From Mycobacterium sp. UM_CSW (lineage in GTDB: Bacteria; Actinomycetota; Actinomycetes; Mycobacteriales; Mycobacteriaceae): a stretch of 64,000 nucleotides of DNA. The stretch is taken from assembly GCF_000455205.1 (NCBI RefSeq), contig NZ_AUWQ01000055.1, positions 62,001-126,000 of the forward strand. Reading direction: 5' to 3'. The translations under genes and the position numbers were made by a program. Position 1 is the first letter of the stretch. The number at the start of each line of letters is the position of its first letter. The notes beneath the pieces were generated by a model that had not been told where the DNA came from, searched no databases, and saw only the letters and a list, made by a program, of their open reading frames with translations. Positions 44,588 through 58,809 of this stretch are shown here, piece by piece.

Positions 44588-47500
44588 ATGACGGCCCCCT
44601 TGGCATGCCCGAGGTGCGCCGCCGAACTGCGGCCGAGGGCCAAGTTCTGCGACGAATGCGGCTCGCCGACCGCAGTCACGAGCGCGCCGGCGGAGTACAA
44701 GCAAGTCACGGTGTTGTTCGCCGACGTCGTGCACTCGATGGACATCGCCGCGGCGGTGGGCGTGGAGCGGCTGCGCGAGATCATGACCGCGCTCGTGACG
44801 CGGGCCGCGGCCGTGGTGCAGCGGTACGGCGGCACGGTGGACAAGTTCACCGGCGACGGCATCATGGCTTTGTTTGGGGCACCCGCAGCATTGGAGGACC
44901 ACGCGCTGCGCGCCTGTTTGGCAGCGCTGGGCATTCAGGAGCAGGTCACCCGCTTGGCCACGGAGGTTGGGCGCCGCGACAATATCGAACTGAGGCTACG
45001 CGTCGGGCTGAATTCCGGCGAGGTTATTGCCGGTGAGATCGGTTCGGCCGCAATGGGTTACACGGCTATCGGCGAACAGGTAGGGATGGCGCAGCGGATG
45101 GAATCGGTCGCGCCACCCGGGGGTGTGATGCTCAGCGAGTCGACGGCCCGGCTCGTCGACGGCTCCGCCGTCCTGGATGCGCCACAACTGGTGCGCATCA
45201 AGGGCGTCGAGAACGCAATACCCGTGCGGCGGCTGCTCGGCGTGGCCGAGGGGCGGGGTGCTTCTTCGTATACGCCGTTGGTTGGCCGCGAGTGGGAAGT
45301 GACCACGCTGATTGCAATGCTCGACCGGGCGCTTGCGGGGCGCGGTTCGGTGGTCGCAGTGGTCGGCCCGCCCGGGATCGGCAAGACGCGGCTCACCGCC
45401 GAAGCCGCCAGGATCGCGAAAAACTCTGGGGTCGAAGTCTTTTCCACCTTCTGCGAAGCTCATGCCGTTGATGTCCCGTTCCACGCCGTGGCGCGTCTGC
45501 TGCGCGTAACCGGGCGGTTGAGTGGTCTGGATGACCAGAGCGCGCGGGGCCGGGTGCGGGAGCAGTTTCCGGACGCCGATCCGCAGGATTTGCTGCTGCT
45601 CGATGACTTGGTGGGCATCGCCAATCCCGAGGTGGGACTGCCCAAGATTGACCCGGATGCGCGGCGCCGGCGGTTGACGACACTGCTCAACTCGGCGCAG
45701 CTCGCTCGCACCGCACCCGCGGTCTTCGTGGTGGAGGACGCGCACTGGATCGACGAGGTCAGCGAATCGATGATCGCCGACTTTCTGGCGGTGATCCCCC
45801 AGACCCCGTCACTGGTGCTGATCACCTATCGTCCCGAATATCACGGGACCCTGGCCCGAGTCGGCGGAGCGCAGACCATCGGCCTGGCTCCCCTGACCGC
45901 TGCGGAAACTGCAACGCTGGTCACCGAGCTGTTGGGCGGCGATCAGACCGTGTGCCAGGTCGGCGAGATGATTGCCGAACGCGCAGGCGGCAACCCGTTC
46001 TTCGCCGAAGAGATCACCCGCGATCTTGCGGAACGCGGCGTACTCGTCGGCGAAAGCGGTCGCTATACGTGCGATGTCGACGTGGCCAACGTCAGCGTGC
46101 CCGCGACGCTTCAGGCAACGATCGCCGCCCGCATCGATAGGCTCGGCGCCCCCGCCAAACACACGCTTGCCGCCGCATCGGTCATCGGGGCTCGCTTCAA
46201 CCGTGACCTGCTGGCCAGCCTGGACGTCGATCCGGCTATCGGCGAGCTGATGGCCGCCGAACTCGTCGACCAGGTGCGGTTCACGCCGCAGGCCGAATAC
46301 GCGTTCCGACATCCGCTGATCCGCACCGTGGCCTACGAATCACAACTTAAGTCGCATCGCGCACTGCTGCACCGCCGACTGGCCGCCGCGATCGAAGCCG
46401 ACGATCCGGAATCGACTCAGCAGAACGCCGCGATGATCGCCGAACACCTGGAGGCGGCCGGGGACCTTCCCGCCGCCTATGGCTGGCACATGCGGGCGGC
46501 AACCTGGGCAACCAACCGCGACATCAACGCGGCGCGACTCAGCTGGGAGCGCGCCATGAGTATTGCCGACGCCCTACCCGACGATTCCCCGGACCGGTTG
46601 GCCATGCGAATCGCTTCACGTACGTTGTTGTGCGGGACGGCCTTTCGTGTCCATGCGAATGTTGGCGACGCGCGATTCGAGGAATTGCGCCAGCTCTGCA
46701 CCGCCGCCGGCGACAAGGCGTCGCTGGCTGTCGCGATGGTGGGGCGTTTGGCCGAGCATGCATACCGGGGCCGGGCGCGGGAGGCCTCGCGGCTGGCAGC
46801 CGAAGCCTGGACCCTCATCGAGTCGGTCGACGATCCGACACTCACCGTGGGCCTCTCATCCGTGCCGATCTACGCGAAGATGGAGGCCGCGGACTACTCT
46901 GACGTGCTGCTGTGGTCGCAACGGGTGGTTGACCTGGCCGACGGTGATTCGTCGCGGGGCGACTTCATTCACGGATCTCCGTTAGCCCTCGCCCTCACCA
47001 GCCGAGCGCTTGGCCGGTTTTGCCTCGGTCGTCCTGGTTGGCGCGATGACATTCGGGACGGCATTGCCATGGCGCGCGACGGCGACCCCTTGACACACGC
47101 CGCGACCGTCACCTACGCCTACGGCACGACAATCCCGACTGGAGTGCTGAACCCCGATGATTTCGTGATGCACGAGATCGAAGACGCCCTACACGGCGCG
47201 GAACGATCCGGAGACGATTTCGCGCTGGCCCACGCCCAGGTGACGCTGGCGATTGCGCTGGTCCACCGTCCAACAGTTGCCGAGCGTCACCGCGGCGAGC
47301 AGCTCTTAGCGGATGTTCACGACACCTTCTTGCGCGATCAACACCACTTAGGCGATTTGGCTGTAGTTGACGCATATTTGGCACGTGAAATGGCTCGACG
47401 TGGCGACCACCATCGCGCGATACCACTAATGCGCGACACCACCGAAAACGTCATCCGTGACGGACAGCTGCTGGGATGGGGCATCGTTACGACCGGGGTT

Positions 47501-47755
47501 CTGGTGGAGACCTTGCTCGACCGCGGGACCGACGGCGACTTGGTGGAAGCCGAGGACGCGACCGATCGATTGGCGGCGGCGCCCTTCGACGACCGCCATG
47601 CGTTGCGCGATATCCTGCTCCTTCGGTTGCGCGCCCTGCTGGCCCGGGCTCGCGGCGACGACGCGACCTATACCGAATTCAGAGATCGTTATCGCAAGAT
47701 GGCGAGAACTCTTGGCTTCGAAGGGCATATCGTCTGGGCAGACGCGATGCCGTGA
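44588..47755 (+). CDS. Class III nucleotide cyclase-like protein with AAA ATPase and TPR-like region
   Basis: 1055 residues from the ATG at 44588; the longer frame back to 44465 only overlaps the previous gene. Domains: a zinc ribbon (CPRCAAEL...CDECG, residues 7-27), a class III cyclase domain (about 38-200) with metal Asp in FADVVHSMD and DKFTGDGIMALFG, an AAA ATPase (Walker A GPPGIGKTRL, Walker B VFVVEDAHW), and a long helical region. In the transition-state motif, where cyclases usually have VNLAAR, it reads VGMAQR, so the Asn is Gly. The family is common in mycobacteria. Codon use in the second half is visibly less GC-biased than that of its neighbours. Confidence 0.85.
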   Translation: MTAPLACPRCAAELRPRAKFCDECGSPTAVTSAPAEYKQVTVLFADVVHSMDIAAAVGVERLREIMTALVTRAAAVVQRYGGTVDKFTGDGIMALFGAPAALEDHALRACLAALGIQEQVTRLATEVGRRDNIELRLRVGLNSGEVIAGEIGSAAMGYTAIGEQVGMAQRMESVAPPGGVMLSESTARLVDGSAVLDAPQLVRIKGVENAIPVRRLLGVAEGRGASSYTPLVGREWEVTTLIAMLDRALAGRGSVVAVVGPPGIGKTRLTAEAARIAKNSGVEVFSTFCEAHAVDVPFHAVARLLRVTGRLSGLDDQSARGRVREQFPDADPQDLLLLDDLVGIANPEVGLPKIDPDARRRRLTTLLNSAQLARTAPAVFVVEDAHWIDEVSESMIADFLAVIPQTPSLVLITYRPEYHGTLARVGGAQTIGLAPLTAAETATLVTELLGGDQTVCQVGEMIAERAGGNPFFAEEITRDLAERGVLVGESGRYTCDVDVANVSVPATLQATIAARIDRLGAPAKHTLAAASVIGARFNRDLLASLDVDPAIGELMAAELVDQVRFTPQAEYAFRHPLIRTVAYESQLKSHRALLHRRLAAAIEADDPESTQQNAAMIAEHLEAAGDLPAAYGWHMRAATWATNRDINAARLSWERAMSIADALPDDSPDRLAMRIASRTLLCGTAFRVHANVGDARFEELRQLCTAAGDKASLAVAMVGRLAEHAYRGRAREASRLAAEAWTLIESVDDPTLTVGLSSVPIYAKMEAADYSDVLLWSQRVVDLADGDSSRGDFIHGSPLALALTSRALGRFCLGRPGWRDDIRDGIAMARDGDPLTHAATVTYAYGTTIPTGVLNPDDFVMHEIEDALHGAERSGDDFALAHAQVTLAIALVHRPTVAERHRGEQLLADVHDTFLRDQHHLGDLAVVDAYLAREMARRGDHHRAIPLMRDTTENVIRDGQLLGWGIVTTGVLVETLLDRGTDGDLVEAEDATDRLAAAPFDDRHALRDILLLRLRALLARARGDDATYTEFRDRYRKMARTLGFEGHIVWADAMP

Positions 47756-47760
47756 CCGCA

Positions 47761-48720
47761 TTAAGCGTGAGGGTAGGCCGGCGGCAGCGGCATCCCGAGC
47801 GCGGCCATGACGGCGCGCGCCCGCGTCGGGAAGTCGGTGATGATGCCGTCTACGCCGTATCCGATCTGGGCGCGCATGGCGTCGGCGTCGTTGACCGTCC
47901 ACGGAATCACCTCGAGCCCCAACGAATGCGCGTGATCGACGTAGGGCTTTCCGGTGACCAGCGCATAGTTTGGCGAGACGGCGTTGGCGCCGACCAGCAG
48001 CGCCCCGAGCATCGGGTCGCCGACGGCGCCGGCGTCGACGCCGTTCAGCCACGGCGAGCCCGGCACCCAGGTCTCCTCGTTGTACAAGGCCACCAACGGG
48101 ATTGACGGCTCGGCCCGGTGCACCATGGGCAGGGTTCGCCAGTCGAAGCTCTGGATCTCCACGCGATCGACCTTGCGGCCGGCGCGAACCGCGGCCAGTA
48201 TCACGTCGACGAATTCCTGCGGTTCGGCCGACGAGCCCGGGTGGTCGGCTTCGACCTTGGTTTCGACGTTGTAGCGCACGCCCGCCCGGTACGAGTCGGC
48301 GAGCGCGAAGACCTCCGGCAGCGTCGCGATCTTGTTGCCGCGCACCACCTCCGCGTCGGGGAACTCGGCGAGCCGCTTGCCGCAATCGAGCGTGCGGATC
48401 TGCACCAGGGTGAGCTCGTGCACCAACTTACCGACGTAGGGGTAAGCCGGGTCGCCGGCGAACGCCGGCCCGGTGTCGGAGCACTTATCCGCCTGGATCG
48501 TCGGGTCGTGCCACACCAGCGGCTGGCTGTCCTTGGACAGGACGATGTCCAGTTCCAGTGTGCTGACGCCAAGTTCGAGCGATTTGGCGAATGCCCGCAG
48601 CGATTCCTCGGTCGTCTCGCCCCGCCCGCCGCGGTGTGCCTGCAGGTCGAATTTGGGCGCTTCCGCGGAAGCCGGCCCGGCAAGCAGCACCGTCAGCGAA
48701 AGCAGCACCACGGCCCACAT
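47761..48720 (-). CDS. Secreted glycerophosphodiester phosphodiesterase
   Basis: 319 residues. A signal peptide (WAVVLLSLTVLLAGPASA, cleavage about residue 19) precedes a GDPD barrel with the catalytic motifs AHRGGRG, LELDIVLSKD and VWHDP and the C-terminal GVDGIITDFP. It hydrolyses glycerophosphodiesters outside the cell, feeding glycerol phosphate uptake, and may act on host or self lipids. It ends five bases from the convergent cyclase gene. Confidence 0.88.
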   Translation of the reverse strand: MWAVVLLSLTVLLAGPASAEAPKFDLQAHRGGRGETTEESLRAFAKSLELGVSTLELDIVLSKDSQPLVWHDPTIQADKCSDTGPAFAGDPAYPYVGKLVHELTLVQIRTLDCGKRLAEFPDAEVVRGNKIATLPEVFALADSYRAGVRYNVETKVEADHPGSSAEPQEFVDVILAAVRAGRKVDRVEIQSFDWRTLPMVHRAEPSIPLVALYNEETWVPGSPWLNGVDAGAVGDPMLGALLVGANAVSPNYALVTGKPYVDHAHSLGLEVIPWTVNDADAMRAQIGYGVDGIITDFPTRARAVMAALGMPLPPAYPHA

Positions 48721-48734
48721 TCGCGAGCAGACGC

Positions 48735-48770
48735 AAAAGCCCCCAAATCTTCGGCGTGTCGGGGGCTTTT
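48735..48770 (-). terminator. Rho-independent terminator of the carD...tsnR gene run
   Basis: AAAAGCCCCC (48735-48744) and GGGGGCTTTT (48761-48770) form a perfect 10-base-pair stem with a 16-base loop. Read on the minus strand it lies 46 bases beyond the stop of the rRNA methyltransferase gene and ends in TTTT. This is one of the few canonical terminators in the window. Confidence 0.85.
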
Positions 48771-48815
48771 GCTGGGGGCACCTCCCGCTTGCGGGGGACT
48801 GCTCGGCCAGAGGAC

Positions 48816-49745
48816 TCAGCCCCTGCGCTGGCGGGCGATTTCGGCCAACACCACCCCGGCGGCCACCGAGGCGTTCAGCGATTCGGTTCGGCCCGCCATG
48901 GGAATCGAGACGACCTGGTCACAGGTCTGCCGCACCAACCGGGACAGCCCCTTGCCCTCCGAGCCGACGACCACCACCAGCGGGTCGGTGCCGTCCAGGT
49001 CGTCGAGCGTGGTGTCGCCGTCGGCGTCCAGCCCGATGACGCGCAACCCGCCGTCGGCCCAACCCTTAAGCGCCCGAGTCAGATTCGGTGCCCGCGCCAC
49101 CCGCAGCCGCGCCGCCGCCCCGGCGCTGGTGCGCCAGGCCACCGCCGTCACCGACGCCGATCGCCGCTGCGGGATCAGCACGCCGTGACCGCCGAACGCC
49201 GCGACCGAGCGAACAATGGCGCCGAGGTTGCGGGGATCGGAGATGTTGTCCAGCGCGACCAGCAGCGCGGGCGGCGATCCGGCCGCGGCCGCGAGCAGGT
49301 CGTCCGGGTGGGCGTAGTCGTACGGCGGCACCTGCAGCGCGATGCCCTGATGCAGGTGATTCGTGGTCATCCGGTCCAGGTCGGTGCGCGGCACCTCGAG
49401 GATCGCGATGCCCAGATCCGCTGCGCGGGAAACGGATTCGGTGAGTCGCTCGTCGGCCTCGGTGCCCAGCGCCACGTAGAGCGCGGTCGCGGGGACGCCG
49501 GCGCGCAGGCACTCCAGCACCGGGTTGCGGCCCAGCACCGTTTCGGTCTCATCGGTGCGCTTGGTGGGTCGGCGCGGCTGCGACTGGGCGCGCCTGGCGG
49601 CGGGATGGTTGGGGCGCAGGTGCGCCGGCGGGGTGGGACCGCGGCCCTCCAGCCCGCGGCGGCGCTGGCCGCCCGAGCCGACGGTCGGGCCCTTCTTGGT
49701 GCCGGATTTGCGTACCGCCCCGCGGCGCCGCGAGTTGCCGGCCAT
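48816..49745 (-). CDS. TrmH/SpoU-family RNA 2'-O-methyltransferase (Rv3579c-like)
   Basis: 309 residues. A basic, disordered N-terminus (about 65 residues) precedes a substrate-binding domain and the SPOUT methyltransferase knot with motifs [26 protein letters not shown] and [13 protein letters not shown]. It is annotated as TsnR in M. tuberculosis and resembles RlmB, which methylates 23S rRNA. It starts one base from the cysS stop, so they are co-transcribed. Confidence 0.9.
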   Translation of the reverse strand: MAGNSRRRGAVRKSGTKKGPTVGSGGQRRRGLEGRGPTPPAHLRPNHPAARRAQSQPRRPTKRTDETETVLGRNPVLECLRAGVPATALYVALGTEADERLTESVSRAADLGIAILEVPRTDLDRMTTNHLHQGIALQVPPYDYAHPDDLLAAAAGSPPALLVALDNISDPRNLGAIVRSVAAFGGHGVLIPQRRSASVTAVAWRTSAGAAARLRVARAPNLTRALKGWADGGLRVIGLDADGDTTLDDLDGTDPLVVVVGSEGKGLSRLVRQTCDQVVSIPMAGRTESLNASVAAGVVLAEIARQRRG

Positions 49746-51152
<1,407 letters not shown>

Positions 51153-51201
51153 GACGTGCCAGCTTACCGGGTACTTCGGGGCGCCCGGCCGAGCGCGTGG
51201 C

Positions 51202-51693
51202 CTACAGGACGCTCACTCGATTGCGCACGACGAGCGCGGTCGCGATCGCGGCCAACCCTTCGCCGCGCCCGGTCAGACCCAGCCCGTCGGTCGTCGTCGC
51301 CGACACCGAGACCGGCGCCCCCACCAGACGCGACAGGACCTCCTGCGCCTCGGCGCGCCGCGGGCCTACCTTGGGGCGGTTGCCGATCACCTGCACGGCG
51401 GCGTTGCCGACCCGGTAGCCCTGGCGGGAGACGAGCGCGACGACGTGGCGCAGCATGTCGGCGCCGGTGATGCCTTTGACGCGCGGGTCATCGACGCCGA
51501 ACACCGCCCCAACATCGCCCAACCCGCCGGCCGACAACAGCGCATCGCACAGCGCGTGCGCGCCCACGTCGCCGTCGGAGTGGCCGGCGCAGCCGTCGTC
51601 GTCGGGAAACAGGAGCCCCAGCAGCCAGCACGGCCGCCCGGGTTCGATCGGGTGCACGTCGGTGCCCACGCCGACCCGCGGCAGCTCGGTCAC
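51202..51693 (-). CDS. ispF: 2-C-methyl-D-erythritol 2,4-cyclodiphosphate synthase
   Basis: 163 residues. Metal ligands Asp12 and His14 are in GVGTDVHP, and [16 protein letters not shown] is the second conserved motif. It makes the cyclodiphosphate in the MEP isoprenoid pathway. The start is a GTG whose bases overlap the ispD stop by four, so IspD and IspF are coupled. Confidence 0.95.
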   Translation of the reverse strand: MTELPRVGVGTDVHPIEPGRPCWLLGLLFPDDDGCAGHSDGDVGAHALCDALLSAGGLGDVGAVFGVDDPRVKGITGADMLRHVVALVSRQGYRVGNAAVQVIGNRPKVGPRRAEAQEVLSRLVGAPVSVSATTTDGLGLTGRGEGLAAIATALVVRNRVSVL

Positions 51694-52376
51694 CGCCGCA
51701 CGACCGTTTGCGCCAGCAACAGATCCAGCCGGGTGGTGATCTTGAAGGCGAGCGGGTCGCCGTCGACCACCTGGACCTGGCCGCCGACCTGTTCGACCAG
51801 CGACGCGTCGTCGGTGAAATCGGCGGTCCCCGCGCGCTCGTAGGCGCGCAGCAGCAGATCGGTGGCGAAGCCCTGCGGCGTCTGCACGGCGCGCAGGCCG
51901 GCCCGCTCCGGCGTGCCCAGGACCACCCCGTTGGCATCCACGGCCTTGATGGTGTCAGACAGCGGCAGCGCGGGCACGACGGCCGCGTGGCCGGACCGCA
52001 ACGCGTCGACCACCCGCACGATCAGCCCGGGCGGCGTCAACGCCCGGGCTGCGTCGTGCACGAGGACGAATTCCGGAGACGTGGGCAGGGCGGACAGCGC
52101 CAGGCGCACCGATTCGGTGCGCTCGGCGCCGCCTGCGACGACGACGGCCCGGTCACCCAGCAGCTGCCCGGCCTGGTCGATGCGGTCGGCGGGCACGGCC
52201 ACCACGACGTGGTCGACGGCGCCGGAATCCAGCAGCCCGGCGACGGCGCACTCCAGCAGGGTGCGCCCGTCGAGTTCGCAGAACGCTTTCGGGATGCCGG
52301 CGGCCAGCCGTTGACCCGACCCGGCGGCCGGGACGATTGCAACTACTTTGCCCGGGACGCCGGTTTCGTCGGCCAC
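51690..52376 (-). CDS. ispD: 2-C-methyl-D-erythritol 4-phosphate cytidylyltransferase
   Basis: 228 residues. The CTP-binding loop is [18 protein letters not shown] near the N-terminus; VHDAARAL and the C-terminal DDASLVEQ are also conserved. It catalyses the CTP-dependent step before IspF in the MEP pathway. The GTG start follows carD by 16 bases. Confidence 0.95.
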   Translation of the reverse strand: MADETGVPGKVVAIVPAAGSGQRLAAGIPKAFCELDGRTLLECAVAGLLDSGAVDHVVVAVPADRIDQAGQLLGDRAVVVAGGAERTESVRLALSALPTSPEFVLVHDAARALTPPGLIVRVVDALRSGHAAVVPALPLSDTIKAVDANGVVLGTPERAGLRAVQTPQGFATDLLLRAYERAGTADFTDDASLVEQVGGQVQVVDGDPLAFKITTRLDLLLAQTVVRR

Positions 52377-52392
52377 CAGAGCGTCAGGGCCT

Positions 52393-52905
<513 letters not shown>

Positions 52906-53113
52906 TCATGCTAGCACGGCGGCCCTAGGCGTGCGGAACAACGGTGCAGGTCAGGGGCACAACACGGGCGGATTAGGGGTTGACAGGCGGAGCTGGACGT
53001 GCAAGGGGTCACACTACGCCGGTCCCGATCGGGCCCGCGCAGCCACCCCTGCGAGGCCCTGCCGCGCTGGTCCGGTGCCCTGCGCTACCGTCGCGAAGAC
53101 CTTCCTACTACTG

Positions 53114-53129
53114 TGCATAGTTGCATAGT
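53114..53129 (+). promoter_or_regulatory. Tandem octamer at the probable lpqE promoter
   Basis: TGCATAGT is repeated twice without a gap (53114-53121, 53122-53129). The second copy contains CATAGT, a plausible -10 about 43 bases before the lpqE GTG. The repeat may double as a regulator site. The rest of the 290-base carD-lpqE interval holds a TTGACA at 52980 with no matching -10 at normal spacing, and no gene. Confidence 0.4.
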
Positions 53130-53171
53130 CGAACCACTGACATGGTGGGTCCGCCGAGCAGGAGGCTTTGA

Positions 53172-53690
53172 GTGAACCGCTTCGCCGTCGTCGGTCTGGT
53201 CGCCCTGGTCGCCGCCCTGCTCAGCGGTTGCGGAGCCGGCCAGATCTCCCAGATGGCCACCCAGGAACCGGCAGTCAACGGCAACAAGGTCACGGTCAAC
53301 AACGTGGCGCTGCGCGACGTCCGGATGCAAGCCGTCCAGACCGGCGACTTCCTGCAGCCGGGCAAGACGGTGGACCTGGTGGCGGTCGCCGTCAACCAGT
53401 CACCCGACGTCCCGGACCGGCTCGTGAGCATCACCAGTGACGTCGGCGCCGTGACGATCGGCGGCGACGGCCGGCTGCCCGCGGGCGGCATGCTGTTCAT
53501 CGGCACGCCCGACGGCCCGAAGGTGGCGCCGGGCCCGATCGAGTCCAACAACGCGGTCAAGGCGACGGTGGCACTGGCCAAGCCCATCAGCAACGGCCTG
53601 ACCTACAGCTTCACCTTCAACTTCGAGAAGGCCGGGCCGGCCACCTTGCTGGTCCCGATTTCGGCGGGAGTGGGCGCACAACCCGCCTGA
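53172..53690 (+). CDS. lpqE: Lipoprotein LpqE
   Basis: 172 residues. A short signal peptide ends in the lipobox LLSGC (Cys20). The mature part is a copper-chaperone-like/immunoglobulin-like beta fold of unknown function ([30 protein letters not shown]). It corresponds to Rv3584. AGGAGG at 53160-53165 supports the GTG at 53172. Confidence 0.88.
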   Translation: MNRFAVVGLVALVAALLSGCGAGQISQMATQEPAVNGNKVTVNNVALRDVRMQAVQTGDFLQPGKTVDLVAVAVNQSPDVPDRLVSITSDVGAVTIGGDGRLPAGGMLFIGTPDGPKVAPGPIESNNAVKATVALAKPISNGLTYSFTFNFEKAGPATLLVPISAGVGAQPA

Positions 53691-53740
53691 CTCGGCCTGT
53701 CTTTCCGGGGCTTGTCACACCGGCCCGATACCGTCATGAC

Positions 53741-56238
<2,498 letters not shown>

Positions 56239-56244
56239 GCTCGG

Positions 56245-57066
56245 TCAGCCCGCGGGAGACGGGCCCGGGGCGGCCCCCGGCGGCCCCTCCGGCGGCGGCG
56301 CCATGGCCGGCTGACCCGGCTGACCCGGCACCGGCCCAGGCGGCGGTGGCGGCTGATTCAGGATGAACGGCACCGGCATCGAGCGCAGGTTGCCCAGCTG
56401 CACGACGAGGTTGTAGGTCCCGGCCCCGATCGCGGGCCGCGGCAGCGGGCAGTGCGGCGCCGACCCCATGCCGGTCCACGTCACCGCCGTCGTCACCTGC
56501 TCGCCCGGCGTGAAGGTCTTCACCAGGGTCTCGTTGGACGGCGCACAGTCGAGGTTCGACCACAGCCGCTTGTTGTCCAGCGAGTACACGTAGGCCGCCA
56601 GCACCGCGGCCCCGACGTCGCGCTTGCAGGCAACCAGGCCGATGTTGGTGACGACCATGGTGAACTTCGGCTGGTCGCCGATGAAGTATTGGGGCGCGTT
56701 GGTCAGGCCCTTGACGGCCAGCGTCGAATCGGGGCAGTCATCGCCCTCCTTCAGCACCGGCGGCGGCTGCACCGCGGCGGTGGGCGTGACCGACTCGGGG
56801 TTCTGTCCCGGCGGCGCCACCGGGGTGACGCCCTCCTGCCCCGCGGGGGGAGGCGCCTGGGCCGGCGGTGCGGCCGGCTTGCTCTCGGCAGTGCCCGGCT
56901 TGCCCACGCTGGCGGGTTTGGCGCCGGTGCTGTGGCTCATGAAGGCGATGATCGTGGCGACCACGACCCCGATCACGACGACCGCGATGCCCAGGGCCAG
57001 GCCCCTGCGCCGCCAATAGATCTCGGTGGGTAGCGGGCCACGCGGTTCCAGATCCAGCACGATCAC
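56245..57066 (-). CDS. Membrane-anchored proline-rich protein (Rv3587c-like)
   Basis: 273 residues from the GTG at 57066 (MIVLDLEPRGPLP), the start matching the M. tuberculosis protein; a GTG at 57084 is an alternative. One membrane helix (about 24-43) is followed by a Pro/Ala/Gln-rich spacer, a folded extracellular domain (about 105-235, with CPDS...CKRD...LDCAPSN...HCPLP) and a Pro-rich tail. Four cysteines suggest disulfides outside the cell. The function is unknown. It converges with disA (six-base gap). The 212 bases upstream to canB hold no clear feature. Confidence 0.85.
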   Translation of the reverse strand: MIVLDLEPRGPLPTEIYWRRRGLALGIAVVVIGVVVATIIAFMSHSTGAKPASVGKPGTAESKPAAPPAQAPPPAGQEGVTPVAPPGQNPESVTPTAAVQPPPVLKEGDDCPDSTLAVKGLTNAPQYFIGDQPKFTMVVTNIGLVACKRDVGAAVLAAYVYSLDNKRLWSNLDCAPSNETLVKTFTPGEQVTTAVTWTGMGSAPHCPLPRPAIGAGTYNLVVQLGNLRSMPVPFILNQPPPPPGPVPGQPGQPAMAPPPEGPPGAAPGPSPAG

Positions 57067-57278
57067 ACCGTAGGCCCAGGTCACGCCAATTTGTTATATC
57101 CGGCCCGGCGTGTCGCGATGTTTGCTGGCCGACCGCCGTGCTAGTGGGCACCTTTCAGCGTGCGCCCTGGGCGTTGCGCGTGCGGCCAGGGTGACGACAC
57201 GCCGAGGCACTGCACCGCCAGCGCAGTCTCAACGCCGCCGCCGCACACAAAATGCCGGCGGGTCGCGGAATCCCGCGG

Positions 57279-57896
57279 TTATTCGCCGATATCCCCGACA
57301 TGGTCGACCAGCGCCGCCTTGCCGTCGGCGAGGTGATAGGTGACGCCCGCGATGCCCACCGTGCCCGCGGCCACCCGCTCGGCGATGGCCGAGGAACGCG
57401 CGACGAGTTGTGCGAGCGTCTCTTTGACGTGGCGTTCCTCGAACTCGTCGACGCGGGTCAGGCCGTCGCGTCGGCCCATCAGGATCGACGGCGCGACCCG
57501 CTCCACGACGTCGCGCACGAAACCTGGGGGTATTGCGCCGTCCTGAATCGCCGCTAGGGCCGCCTTGACGGCGCCGCAGCTGTTGTGGCCGAGAACGACG
57601 ATGAGCGGCACGTCGAGCACCGTCACCGCGAACTCGATGGAGCCGAGCACCGCGGAGTCGATGACCTGCCCGGCGGTGCGGACCACGAACATGTCGCCCA
57701 AACCCTGGTCGAAGATGAGCTCGGCGGCCACCCGGCTGTCCGAACAGCCGAACACGACCGCGGTGGGCTTTTGACCGGCGGCCAGGCTGGCGCGGTGATC
57801 GACGCTTTGGCTGGGATGCTGCGGCTTGCCGGCAACGAATCGCTCGTTACCCTCTTTGAGTGCTTTCCACGCGGTTATCGGGCTGGTGTTCGGCAT
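57279..57896 (-). CDS. canB: Beta-carbonic anhydrase CanB
   Basis: 205 residues from the ATG at 57896 (MPNTSPITAWKALKEGN), matching the length of Rv3588c. Zinc ligands are Cys51, His104 and Cys107 (GCSDSR, LGHNSCGAV), with the Asp53-Arg55 dyad. It interconverts CO2 and bicarbonate. The longer open frame to 58151 overlaps mutY and is rejected. Its start region overlaps that of the divergent mutY. Confidence 0.93.
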   Translation of the reverse strand: MPNTSPITAWKALKEGNERFVAGKPQHPSQSVDHRASLAAGQKPTAVVFGCSDSRVAAELIFDQGLGDMFVVRTAGQVIDSAVLGSIEFAVTVLDVPLIVVLGHNSCGAVKAALAAIQDGAIPPGFVRDVVERVAPSILMGRRDGLTRVDEFEERHVKETLAQLVARSSAIAERVAAGTVGIAGVTYHLADGKAALVDHVGDIGE

Positions 57897-57906
57897 GGCC
57901 CATATC

Positions 57907-58794
57907 ATGCCGCACCCGCACATGAACGTCAGCCCGGGCGAGCTCATCGATTGGTACGAGCGGTCCCGCCGTGACTTGCCTTGGCGGGAGCCGGATGTCA
58001 GCGCGTGGCAGATCCTGGTCAGCGAGTTCATGCTGCAGCAGACACCGGTGACCCGGGTGCTGTCGATCTGGCCGGACTGGGTGCGGCGCTGGCCCACCGC
58101 GTCGGCGACCGCCGCGGCCAGCGCGGCCGATGTGCTGCGGGCGTGGGGCAAGCTCGGCTACCCGAGGCGCGCCAAAAACTTGCACGAATGCGCCACCGTC
58201 ATCGCGCGCGACCACGGCGACGTGGTCCCCGACGACATCGAAGTGCTGCTGACGCTGCCCGGCGTCGGCAGCTACACCGCGCGCGCCGTCGCGTGCTTCG
58301 CCTACCGTCGACCGGTGCCGGTGGTCGACACCAACGTGCGGCGCGTGATCGCCCGCGCCGTGCACGGCCTGGCCGACTCCGGGCCGCCGTCCGCGTCGCG
58401 CGACCACGCGGACGTCTCGGCATTGCTGCCCGATGACGAACGGGCGCCGACGTTTTCGGTGGCGCTCATGGAGTTGGGCGCGATCGTGTGCACCGCCCGG
58501 TCCCCGCGCTGCGGGCTGTGCCCGCTTGCCGAGTGCGCGTGGCGGCGCGCCGGCTATCCCCCCGCCCAAGGGCCGGCCCGCCGCGTCCAGACCTATGCGG
58601 GAACCGACCGCCAGGTGCGCGGACGATTGCTGGATGTGCTGCGCGCCAAGGACTCTCCCGTCACCCGGGCGGAACTCGACGTGGCCTGGCTGAGCGACAC
58701 GCAGCAGCGTGACCGGGCGCTGGATTCGCTTCTTGCCGACGGACTGGTGACACGGACGGTCGACGGCCGGTTCGCGCTGCTGGGCGAGGGCTAG
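57907..58794 (+). CDS. mutY: A/G-specific adenine DNA glycosylase MutY
   Basis: 295 residues from the ATG at 57907; starts at 57895 and 57922 are also possible. Catalytic Glu40 is in SEFMLQQT, the helix-hairpin-helix is LPGVGSYTARAVACFA with Asp in VVDTNVRR, and the [4Fe-4S] cysteines are in CTARSPRCGLCPLAEC. It removes adenine mispaired with 8-oxoguanine. It ends 15 bases from the convergent hycE. Confidence 0.93.
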   Translation: MPHPHMNVSPGELIDWYERSRRDLPWREPDVSAWQILVSEFMLQQTPVTRVLSIWPDWVRRWPTASATAAASAADVLRAWGKLGYPRRAKNLHECATVIARDHGDVVPDDIEVLLTLPGVGSYTARAVACFAYRRPVPVVDTNVRRVIARAVHGLADSGPPSASRDHADVSALLPDDERAPTFSVALMELGAIVCTARSPRCGLCPLAECAWRRAGYPPAQGPARRVQTYAGTDRQVRGRLLDVLRAKDSPVTRAELDVAWLSDTQQRDRALDSLLADGLVTRTVDGRFALLGEG

Positions 58795-58809
58795 GGCCCT
58801 CAGAGGTCC

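Noticed and set aside
52980-53015. TTGACA promoter in the carD-lpqE interval
   Set aside because: A good -35 is present, but no -10 hexamer lies 16-19 bases downstream, so it is not listed as a promoter.
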